The notes under the pieces were generated by a model, which ran no database searches, had not been told where the DNA came from, and saw only the letters and a program-made list of their open reading frames with translations. From assembly GCA_029907755.1 (NCBI GenBank), contig JARYLH010000028.1:1-13700 (forward strand): a DNA stretch of 13,700 nucleotides, read 5' to 3'. The translations under genes were made by a program, and so were the position numbers. Shown piece after piece: positions 6,309 to 12,513 of the stretch; position 1 is the first letter of the stretch; each line of letters begins with the position of its first letter. The DNA is from Candidatus Methanosuratincola sp. (GTDB lineage: Archaea; Thermoproteota; Methanomethylicia; Methanomethylicales; Methanomethylicaceae).

Positions 6309-7748
6309 TCATCCCCCCAGAGGAACCCATACCAACCAAGGCAGGAAGAAGAATGCCAAGGAAAGGATCAGCATGGCAGCGATCGGAATGAGCATAGACA
6401 TCTCGGCCTTTTCCACCTTGAGACCGTCCATGGCCGGCCCGAACATCGACTTACGGATCGCCTCAGCTCCGTAGGCGACGGTCAGGATCGAGGAGAATGC
6501 TGCGCCAGCCACTATTGCAAGATGCGCGGGGTCTCCCGCGCCCAGAAAAGCACCGGTGAAGATGATCAGCTTAGAATTGAAACCGGAAAACGGGGGGAAG
6601 CCCGCCAGCCCAAGGAAGCCGGAAGCCAGGAAGAAAGCAGCCACAGGGGTCTTTGAGGCGAGACCGCCCATCATACTCACGCGCCTAACACCATTTAGTT
6701 GCATCATCAGGACGCCTGCGGTCATGAATAGAACCGCTTTCAGGAACGCATGAGTGAGGTAGTGGTAGACCACGCCAACCGATCCGACATAAGTTATGGA
6801 TGCGATCCCCAACAGCATGTAACCCATATGACTTATGCTGGAGTACGCCAAAAGCCTTTTTATGTCGTCCTCGGTCAGTGCCACGAGCCCGCCGTATACA
6901 ATTGTCACCAGCGCCCACAACGCTATCCAGAGCGAAAGGTCGGCCACCGCAGGCAATGCCATCCTCAAGATGCCGTATGCGCCTATGCCTATGGTGACAG
7001 GGCTCAGCAGGGCACTTATCGGGGTGGGAGCCTCGCCATGTGCCAAGGGTAGCCAGGTGTGGAGTCCGAATGCAGCCATTTTGACGCAGAAACCCAACAG
7101 AAGGAGGTAGGAGGCGACCGAGAGATCCTGATAGGATGCGATTGATATGCTGCCGCTCTCCATATATCGGTAGATAAAGCCAATCAGGACGAGCATGCCG
7201 CTTATGTGGGTCCAAATGAAATACACCAGAGCTATCCGTTCTTTGTCGCCGTATCCGAACATGTGGATCAGCAGCCAAGTGCTGATCAGTATGAGCTCAT
7301 AAAAGATGTAGAACTGGATCACGTTGGTCGAAATCACTGTCCCTATCATCCCAAGATAGAAGACCAGGTAGACCGCGTAGAACCTCGAAAATGCCCTCTT
7401 CCTATCCTCCCCTTCGAGGCCCAATTCGGAGATCCTGTGATCCATGTACTTCACGGAGTACAGGCAGACGGCTGCCGAGACGGAGGAGATCGAAAATGCG
7501 TAGATCAGGCTTATTCCGTCGACCGAGAGGTTGAAATTTATGTCCAGCCCGAGGTATTTTATCCACCCGATCTCAGAGAGCACGCTCTTGCCAGATAGCA
7601 GGGACGGGTACAGCAAGACTGTTTGGGCGGCGCCAGCCAGAGGCGCAATAGCGGCGGCATAGCCGACCCTCCCGTTGAGGCGCGATCCTGCGAAATAGAT
7701 AATTGGGATAGAGAGCAGCGGGATGAGAACAAGGTAAAAGAGGTTCAT
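6309..7748 (-). CDS. NuoM/MrpD-like antiporter-type membrane subunit
   Basis: This is a second large antiporter-like subunit of 479 residues with about 14 membrane spans. Family marks are FYIFYELILISTWLLI with TM5 glutamate E151, FCVKMAAFGLHTWLPLAHGEAPTPISA with TM7 lysine K223 (about 220-246), TEDDIKRLLAYSSISHMGYML (292-312), THAFLKAVLFMTAGV and GFPPFSGFNSK with TM12 K393. The TM8 lysine position of NuoM (K265 in E. coli) is G254 here (GGC at 6989-6987). The PLAHGEAP form of the TM7 block is typical of NuoM/MrpD rather than NuoL. The start is ATG 7748, overlapping the NuoL-like stop in ATGA (7745-7748). The open frame continues to 8306, but that part reads across the NuoL-like gene and is not coding. 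It is an extra channel relative to canonical MrpA-G. Confidence 0.93.
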   Translation of the reverse strand: MNLFYLVLIPLLSIPIIYFAGSRLNGRVGYAAAIAPLAGAAQTVLLYPSLLSGKSVLSEIGWIKYLGLDINFNLSVDGISLIYAFSISSVSAAVCLYSVKYMDHRISELGLEGEDRKRAFSRFYAVYLVFYLGMIGTVISTNVIQFYIFYELILISTWLLIHMFGYGDKERIALVYFIWTHISGMLVLIGFIYRYMESGSISIASYQDLSVASYLLLLGFCVKMAAFGLHTWLPLAHGEAPTPISALLSPVTIGIGAYGILRMALPAVADLSLWIALWALVTIVYGGLVALTEDDIKRLLAYSSISHMGYMLLGIASITYVGSVGVVYHYLTHAFLKAVLFMTAGVLMMQLNGVRRVSMMGGLASKTPVAAFFLASGFLGLAGFPPFSGFNSKLIIFTGAFLGAGDPAHLAIVAGAAFSSILTVAYGAEAIRKSMFGPAMDGLKVEKAEMSMLIPIAAMLILSLAFFFLPWLVWVPLGG

Positions 7749-9670
7749 ATCGAGTTCACCAGCAGCAGAAATCCGATCAAAAGGAGCAGGAGCGCGCCAG
7801 CTATGCTCAGGTAACGGTTCAGGTCCCCCGAGTGCACCCGGCTCAGGCGCCTCGCGGACTCCAAGGTAGTGCGCGCGAGTGCTTGGCTGGACTTGTCCAG
7901 GAAGCCTTCGAAAGAGTATGCGCCTCTTGAGACCGTTTTGACAGCCCCAGTTACCGCAGAATACAGGCGGTCGACCGGGCGCTTCATCAGGGCGTCCCTC
8001 AGACCCGTGGTAAGGCTGGCAACACCGATTGCTATCTTCTGCCTCCTGAAGTATACGAGGTATGCCGTGCCGAAACCCGTCAGGAGGGCGAAAGCGCTCA
8101 GGAAGAGCGCGGCATATGCATCCGGGCTGTGTGGTTCCACCAAGCCAAGGGCATGAGACAAGGATTCGCTTATGGAGTGCTCTATCGGCTTGCCGAAGAA
8201 GCCTAGGACCAACGTCAGCCCAGAGAGTAGCAGTGCCGGCGCCACCAAGAGCAGCGTCTCTTTGGCGTGCGTCTCCCTCCTCGCGGGTGCCACGAATGTG
8301 TACCATAGCAGACGAACTGAGTAGAAGCAGGTCATCGCAGATGACGCGGCAAGGAGGGTGGCGGCTATAGCATTAACAGGATACACCGCCGCCAAGATTG
8401 CATCCTTGCTCCAAAATCCCATCAGCGGCGGCAGGGCGCAGAGGCTGAGGGCAGAGATCAACATGGCTACAAAAGTCTTTGGTGCCTTTTTCATGAGGGA
8501 GCCCATCTCGGTGATGTATATCGTGTGGGAGAGGTGTATCGCAGAGCCTGCGCCGAGGAACAGCGAGGCTTTGAAGATCGAATGCGAGAATATGTGGAAG
8601 ATAGCGGCGGAAAGCCCGAGGAGGGGGTTCCCCGAGATCCCCGCTATCCCTAGCGCTACAAACATGAAACCGAGCTGCGATACCGTCGAATATGCGAGGA
8701 CTTTCTTCATCTCCAATGCAAACATGCCGTACAAGGATCCGAGCAGGGCAGTTAGAAGACCCGCGGCGGCAGCCACGAGGAAGAAGGAAGTTGACGCGAG
8801 GGGGCTCAGTAGCGAGAGCGAGTAAAATATGGGGGAGACCCTGGCCACGAGATACACCCCGGCTTTCACCATAGTTGCAGAGTGCAACAATGCGCTGACA
8901 GGGGTTGGTCCAGACATCGCCTCGGGAAGCCATTCATTAAAGGGAAATTGGGCGGACTTGCCCAGAGGGCCCATGACTAGAAGGAGTGAGGCGGCAAGAA
9001 TGTAATACGGGTTGACCGCTTTTGTAGGCGCCAGGGATTGGATATCCAGGTAGTCGAAGGTTCCGTACACCGAGAAGATCATCAATATGCCCACGAGCAT
9101 CAGCGAATCGGCCACCCCAGTCGTGAGCAGAGCCTTCTCCCCGCAGACGGAAGGCCTCTCGAACGGGGCGACCCCCTCTGGACCGCCTAGCCACCGCTCT
9201 TTCTGATCCCTGTAGTAGTGACCGATCAGGAAGTAGCTGCTCAGACCGACCCCTTCCCAGCCCAAGAAGCTCATTATGAAGTTATCTGAAAAGACGAGCA
9301 GTAGCATGCTCGACTCGAAGCACGACATCAAAAACCAGAAACGTGAAGGCCCTTCTTCAGTTCGCATGTATTCGATCGAGTATATGAATACCGCGAGTGA
9401 GATGAAAGAGACGATTGCACCCATCAGCACACTAATCGGATCGATTATCAGCCCGAAACTGACTGTGGCACCTGGGATGCCCCACCACTCGAAACCATGC
9501 ACATGTTCGACTGCGCCTTCAAGCGCGGGCATTGCGAATGAAGCGATTATGAGGAACGAGATGGCCGAGGACAAGGCAACCGCGTAGCCGGATCGCCTCC
9601 CAAAGGAGAAGCAGAGCGTGCCAACTGCGCACGGCAGTATGATAGAAAACCACAGAAGCGGCTGTTCCAT
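7745..9670 (-). CDS. NuoL / MrpA N-terminal-type antiporter subunit
   Basis: This is the first gene of the operon: 641 residues with about 16 membrane spans, of the NuoL/ND5/MrpA-N family. Key positions are the TM5 glutamate E139 (SFLGWEGVGLSSYFLIGHYY), TM7 K238 (PLGKSAQFPFNEWLPEAMSGPTPVSALLHSATMVKAGVYL), TM8 K269 and TM12 K422 (PPLMGFWSKD), so the expected proton-path residues are complete. Residues ~545-615 (RPVDRLYSAV... SRGAYSFEGFLDK) form the amphipathic lateral-helix region, followed by a final span (622-640), as in NuoL and MrpA. I choose ATG 9670 because AGGTGG lies eight bases upstream; a GTG at 9682 would add four residues. With the MbhD-like and MbhE-like parts downstream, the total (~820 residues) equals a normal MrpA, so it may be split MrpA rather than true NuoL. 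Confidence 0.93.
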   Translation of the reverse strand: MEQPLLWFSIILPCAVGTLCFSFGRRSGYAVALSSAISFLIIASFAMPALEGAVEHVHGFEWWGIPGATVSFGLIIDPISVLMGAIVSFISLAVFIYSIEYMRTEEGPSRFWFLMSCFESSMLLLVFSDNFIMSFLGWEGVGLSSYFLIGHYYRDQKERWLGGPEGVAPFERPSVCGEKALLTTGVADSLMLVGILMIFSVYGTFDYLDIQSLAPTKAVNPYYILAASLLLVMGPLGKSAQFPFNEWLPEAMSGPTPVSALLHSATMVKAGVYLVARVSPIFYSLSLLSPLASTSFFLVAAAAGLLTALLGSLYGMFALEMKKVLAYSTVSQLGFMFVALGIAGISGNPLLGLSAAIFHIFSHSIFKASLFLGAGSAIHLSHTIYITEMGSLMKKAPKTFVAMLISALSLCALPPLMGFWSKDAILAAVYPVNAIAATLLAASSAMTCFYSVRLLWYTFVAPARRETHAKETLLLVAPALLLSGLTLVLGFFGKPIEHSISESLSHALGLVEPHSPDAYAALFLSAFALLTGFGTAYLVYFRRQKIAIGVASLTTGLRDALMKRPVDRLYSAVTGAVKTVSRGAYSFEGFLDKSSQALARTTLESARRLSRVHSGDLNRYLSIAGALLLLLIGFLLLVNSI

Positions 9671-9718
9671 CTGACCACCCACCTGTTTTCACGAGCAGCC
9701 GGGGGAAGGCGTGTGGGT

Positions 9719-9783
9719 AACAATTTGTTCAATGCCACAAATAAGACCTGCCATTGAGAGCGGCATCCTGGGCATAATTTGTG
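9719..9783. promoter_or_regulatory. ATTTGT/ACAAAT dyad cluster upstream of the antiporter operon
   Basis: Between 49 and 113 bases upstream of the NuoL-like start lie a perfect 11-bp palindrome with a 1-base centre (AACAATTTGTT, 9719-9729), a CACAAAT at 9736-9742 matched by an inverted ATTTGTG at 9777-9783, and an imperfect dyad AATGCCA-N11-TGCCATT (9731-9755). These could be operator half-sites for a regulator of the operon. No regulator family can be named, and chance is not excluded. Confidence 0.25.
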
Positions 9784-9969
9784 TGATTTGGAACGCATGA
9801 GTCTTGATTTTTAAGCCTCCCTTGTATATGAAGTCCCTTATTATTTTTTTTTAAGATATAAAGTTTTTCAATATTTAATTTTAATTAACTAATTATATAA
9901 AACACTTATTTCATTTCAAAATGGAGGTTGGATTTCCTGGAGGGCCTGTGCAATCACCTGTTTAATGTA

Positions 9970-9975
9970 TTTATA
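9970..9975 (+). promoter_or_regulatory. TATA-box-like element for the MIP18 gene
   Basis: The hexamer TTTATA ends about 31 bases before the ATG at 10007. With archaeal spacing (start roughly 25 bases after the TATA centre), transcription would begin around 9998-10002, giving a very short or leaderless mRNA. The AGGG at 9997-10000, which could serve as Shine-Dalgarno, would then lie at the very edge of the transcript. This is inferred from spacing and base content only. Confidence 0.45.
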
Positions 9976-10006
9976 CCACGGGTGGCAATAGAAATTAGGG
10001 ATAGTG

Positions 10007-10294
10007 ATGGGTAAAGAGATAGAGTCCAAGGTCATTGATGCCCTCAAGAATGTCATGGATCCGGAGACTGGGATGAGCATGGTGGACATGCAACTGATTG
10101 ACAACGTGGAGGAGACTGACGGGGTGGTAAAGCTAGAGTTTGTGCCCTCCAGCCCCATGTGCCCAATAGCATTCTACCTTGCGCAGGAGATTAAGAAGGC
10201 AGTCTTGGGCGTCCCTGGCGTCAAGAAAGCCACCATAAGGTGCAAAGGCCACATAATGGAGGAACAGATAAACAAATCTGTCAACGAGGAATAG
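10007..10294 (+). CDS. MIP18/DUF59-family iron-sulfur assembly protein
   Basis: This is a 95-residue single-domain protein of the MIP18 (DUF59, FeS_assembly_P; SufT/PaaD-like) family, which helps mature iron-sulfur proteins in the cytoplasm. Visible marks are MDPETGMSMVDMQLI (17-31), where the family has DPEiGiniVdLGLV; the cysteine of SSPMCPIAFYLAQEI (C52), which is the cluster-linked Cys in this family; and VLGVPGVKKATI (66-77). A second cysteine, C79, follows. I choose ATG 10007 (AGGG six bases upstream); GTG 10004 would add one residue. It is followed after 5 bp by the MoaD-like gene and probably co-transcribed. Which client proteins it serves cannot be told. Confidence 0.88.
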   Translation: MGKEIESKVIDALKNVMDPETGMSMVDMQLIDNVEETDGVVKLEFVPSSPMCPIAFYLAQEIKKAVLGVPGVKKATIRCKGHIMEEQINKSVNEE

Positions 10295-10299
10295 GGATA

Positions 10300-10578
10300 A
10301 TGGGGAATGCGGTCTGCGTCAGACTTTTTGCTAGCCTGAGGGAGAGAGCCGGAAGGGACAGGGCGATTCTCGAGTTCGACGATAGGCCGAGTATCCAAGA
10401 GGTCTTGGAAAAGGTCTTGACCGAGTTCCCTAGCCTTGATGGCACAGTTTTCAAGAATGGCAGGTTCGATGAGAGCTACAAGATCATGTCTGGAAAGGAG
10501 CTCGTGGCCCCTGCAGATTTCGGAAAAAAGCTTTCCGAAGCGACGCTGGCGATATTGCCGCCGGTCAGCGGCGGATGA
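10300..10578 (+). CDS. MoaD/ThiS-family ubiquitin-like sulfur carrier
   Basis: This 92-residue beta-grasp protein has the hallmark ATLAILPPVSGG C-terminus ending in Gly-Gly, the site adenylated by an E1-like enzyme and converted to thiocarboxylate. The start VRLFASLRERAGRD and a middle SIQEVLEKVLTEFPSL (31-46) fit MoaD better than ThiS. Roles in this family are molybdopterin or tungstopterin synthesis (small synthase subunit) and, in archaea, protein modification and tRNA thiolation (SAMP). Nothing here separates these. The start is ATG 10300, 5 bp after the MIP18 stop. The 3' end overlaps the convergent methylthiotransferase gene by 14 bp (10565-10578). Confidence 0.9.
   Translation: MGNAVCVRLFASLRERAGRDRAILEFDDRPSIQEVLEKVLTEFPSLDGTVFKNGRFDESYKIMSGKELVAPADFGKKLSEATLAILPPVSGG
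10519..10539 (-). terminator. Hairpin with U-run, possible terminator of the methylthiotransferase gene
   Basis: A perfect 8-bp stem (TTCGGAAA / TTTCCGAA) encloses a 5-base loop, inside the 3' part of the MoaD-like gene. Read on the minus strand it lies 26-46 bases past the methylthiotransferase stop at 10565 and holds a T6 run (10529-10524). Archaeal termination relies mainly on U-tracts, so this could end minus-strand transcripts. The coding sequence may also produce it by chance. Confidence 0.35.
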
Positions 10579-11821
10579 CTTCTCCTACAAGGCTGAACGG
10601 CGAGCACCCGGTTATTTCAAGCACGTGCCTGGATCCCAGCGCCGGGGGTTCTGCCCCCTTGACAAGCACGGGCTTGTACTCATCCGTCCTCGCAACAGCC
10701 CCAATGCCTTTGCGTGAGGCGAGGATCGTTGCCTCGACCTCTTTTCCTACCCATTTCTTGTTTCTGCTCGTCTGGATTTCGATCTTTTTTTTGGCCAAGA
10801 TCCTGCTACGGGTCTTTTTGACGGTCTCGGGGACCTGCTCTGCCAAGGCAGCTGGTGTGTGGGGGCGGGGCGCGAACCGGGAGACGTGGATCTTGTCCGG
10901 CACTACCGATTCTAGCGCCTCGCAGGTTTCTTTGAAGTCGGCTTCAGTCTCGCCAGGATAGCCGACAATAATGTCGGTCGCGAGGCTCATCTCTGGGAAA
11001 CGGTTTCGCATGCGCCTCACGGCGTCCAAGTACATGCCAACGGTGTATCCCCTACGCATGAGGGACAGGATACGGTCGCTGCCGCTCTGCAAGGGCATGT
11101 GGGCAAACTTGTATATTTTTTTCGAGGCGTAGCAATCCATGAGCTCGTCTAGAATAGCCCATACTGAAGAAAGGTTGAACATGCCGACCCTGATCCTGAA
11201 GTCATAAGGCAATGCGGCAACGCGCCTCAGCAGGGCTGACAACGAACACCCGAGATCCAATCCATAGGCTCCTGCATCCTGGGCAGCCAGCCTTATCTCC
11301 AGCGCCCCAGAGGAGGCGGCACATTCAGCGATCCGGAGTATCTCTTCAGGCGGGGTGCTGAGGAGTTTACCCCTAGCCAATCTGACTATGCAGTATGAAC
11401 ACTCTCCAATGCACCCCCTAGAGATCGGGATCGTGTGAACCACCCCTCTAGTGAAGGGCGCGGGTGTCGGGCACTCGCCCCCCCTCTTGACGGATATGAC
11501 GCGCTCCCGCAACGCCCGTGCCAAGTCGCGGAGATTATTCAGGGTCACGATGGAGATTTCTGGACAGGTGCAACTGAGCAGACCAGGTTGGGCGGCAGCC
11601 ATACACCCAGTCGCTACGATCATCTTGTTCCTGATTGATGAGATATACTGGAGAACCTTGCTCTCTGTCTCCCCCCGGACGGTGCATGTATTGACGACGA
11701 CGGCGTCTGCTGCCTCTTCGGAGTCCGCAATTCCTATCGAGCTGCCCTGGAGCTGTGCAGCGATTACCTCAGAATCAGCCCTGTTGAGCTCACATCCGAA
11801 TGTCTTTATGAATACACGCAA
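10565..11821 (-). CDS. tRNA threonylcarbamoyladenosine methylthiotransferase (e-MtaB/CDKAL1-like, archaeal type)
   Basis: This radical-SAM methylthiotransferase converts t6A37 to ms2t6A37 in tRNAs reading ANN codons. Domains in order: an N-terminal UPF0004 domain with cluster cysteines C10 (KTFGCELNRADSE), C46 (VVNTCTVRGETESK) and C73 (ATGCMA); a radical SAM domain with CIGECSYC (C137, C141, C144), the HMPLQSGSDRILSLMRRGYT block (241-260) and DIIVGYPGETEADF (283-296); and a C-terminal TRAM domain (~355-416). At 418 residues it has the usual archaeal length. The open frame begins at 11965, but homology starts at the TTG at 11821, which has GGGG eight bases upstream and gives MRVFIKTFGC. TTG 11824 would add one residue. 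It starts 17 bp after the PHP gene and overlaps the MoaD-like gene at its 3' end. MiaB (ms2i6A) is less likely given the archaeal context. Confidence 0.9.
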   Translation of the reverse strand: MRVFIKTFGCELNRADSEVIAAQLQGSSIGIADSEEAADAVVVNTCTVRGETESKVLQYISSIRNKMIVATGCMAAAQPGLLSCTCPEISIVTLNNLRDLARALRERVISVKRGGECPTPAPFTRGVVHTIPISRGCIGECSYCIVRLARGKLLSTPPEEILRIAECAASSGALEIRLAAQDAGAYGLDLGCSLSALLRRVAALPYDFRIRVGMFNLSSVWAILDELMDCYASKKIYKFAHMPLQSGSDRILSLMRRGYTVGMYLDAVRRMRNRFPEMSLATDIIVGYPGETEADFKETCEALESVVPDKIHVSRFAPRPHTPAALAEQVPETVKKTRSRILAKKKIEIQTSRNKKWVGKEVEATILASRKGIGAVARTDEYKPVLVKGAEPPALGSRHVLEITGCSPFSLVGEVIRR

Positions 11822-11838
11822 CAAGCATTCCCCTGCAC

Positions 11839-12501
11839 TCAACGGCGGATACGCCTGATAAGCCTGGTGCAGACCGTCTTCGCGGCAGTCGCGGCGGACG
11901 TGCGCTTCCCTGAAGGGGCGGTCTTCCCAACGGAGATCGAGGAGACGACCGACACCAAATCGCAAGAAGGCGAGTCCACAATTGTAAAAGCGTCACCAAC
12001 GGCGTCAGCCAGGTGAGCGTCGCTTCCGGCTACCATCGGCAGCGAGTTCTTCAAGGCAAAATCTTTGGCTCTGGAATTGTACCTGTCCAAAGTGGAGGCG
12101 TTGAGAGCCTCAATAAGCGGGCAATACGGAATCAGGGAGGTCGCCTCAGAAAAACCGATCCCATGGCTCAGAGGATCCATCGGATGGGGGATAATCAGTG
12201 TGGATCCGTCCTGGCGGGTGGATTCTGCCACGGCTCTCAGTGAAAGGCCCACAAACTCCCGCTTGGGGTTCAGGACTATCAGGTGACCCGCAGGGGTACT
12301 CAGCTCAACCCCAGGTATCACAATGAGACCGAGCTCGCCCGAGAGCCGCAGGGCGTCTGACTCGCTCAGGATCAGGTCGTGGTCAGTTATCGCCAAGCCT
12401 TGCAACCCCTTCCTTTTTGCAGCCTCCGCAATTTCCCCTATTGTGGAGCAGCCGTCAGGGGATCGGTCGGTGTGTACATGGAGATCAATCTTCAGCAGCA
12501 A
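11839..12501 (-). CDS. PHP-domain metal-dependent phosphoesterase
   Basis: This 220-residue protein is of the polymerase-and-histidinol-phosphatase superfamily, in the small stand-alone group. The metal ligands are all present: H8 and H10 (LHVHTDRSPD), D40-H41 (AITDHD), E66 (IPGVELST), H73, H106 (IIPHPMD), then D161 and H163 (AGSDAHLADAVG). An active hydrolase of a phosphate ester is therefore likely; the substrate is unknown. A basic, Ala/Ser-rich tail (193-220, ending RLIRRIRR) extends past the core. The start is TTG 12501, giving MLLKIDLHVHT; no in-frame ATG or GTG fits between it and the upstream stop 12 bases away. It lies between the methionyl-tRNA synthetase and a tRNA-modification gene in the same direction. 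Confidence 0.87.
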   Translation of the reverse strand: MLLKIDLHVHTDRSPDGCSTIGEIAEAAKRKGLQGLAITDHDLILSESDALRLSGELGLIVIPGVELSTPAGHLIVLNPKREFVGLSLRAVAESTRQDGSTLIIPHPMDPLSHGIGFSEATSLIPYCPLIEALNASTLDRYNSRAKDFALKNSLPMVAGSDAHLADAVGDAFTIVDSPSCDLVSVVSSISVGKTAPSGKRTSAATAAKTVCTRLIRRIRR

Positions 12502-12513
12502 TGCGCATCCCTG

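Larger units (their letters stand above)
9671..10006. other. Divergent intergenic region with A+T-rich core
   Basis: This 336-bp stretch between the divergent antiporter operon and the MIP18 gene holds no convincing gene. Positions 9841-9920 contain only 8 G/C in 80 bases, including a T9 run (9844-9852), the palindrome TTAATTAA (9881-9888) and TATA-like strings on both strands (plus 9893-9902; minus near 9855-9863). A 14-codon open frame starting at ATG 9921 looks accidental. The left part (9719-9783) carries ATTTGT/ACAAAT elements. I infer that both outward promoters and probably regulator sites lie here. No tRNA-like fold was recognised. Confidence 0.75.

Noticed and set aside
7749..8306. 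N-terminal extension of the NuoM-like gene to 8306
   Set aside because: The extension reads out of frame through the conserved 3' half of the NuoL-like gene; the hydrophobic family N-terminus and ATGA overlap fix the start at 7748.
2255..9670. The operon as a full complex I, Fpo or Mbh hydrogenase locus
   Set aside because: No quinone-site, iron-sulfur or hydrogenase subunit was found on either strand; only membrane antiporter parts are present.
9547..9798. An 83-codon minus-strand frame crossing the NuoL-like start
   Set aside because: It overlaps the real gene in another frame, and its product resembles no known family.
9921..9965. A 14-codon open frame beginning at ATG 9921
   Set aside because: It is too short, has no clear ribosome-binding site and no relation to neighbouring products; probably chance.
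9671..10006. tRNA, small RNA or CRISPR array in the intergenic region
   Set aside because: No cloverleaf, CCA-adjacent acceptor stem or regularly spaced repeats could be found by eye.
11822..11965. Longer start for the methylthiotransferase at 11965
   Set aside because: The added ~48 residues overlap the PHP gene in another frame and lack homology; the family N-terminus begins exactly at the TTG at 11821.
11839..12501. RNase P protein Rpp30, which also has a PHP-like barrel and similar size
   Set aside because: Rpp30 lacks the PHP metal ligands; this protein keeps the HxH, DH, E, H and DxH sites.
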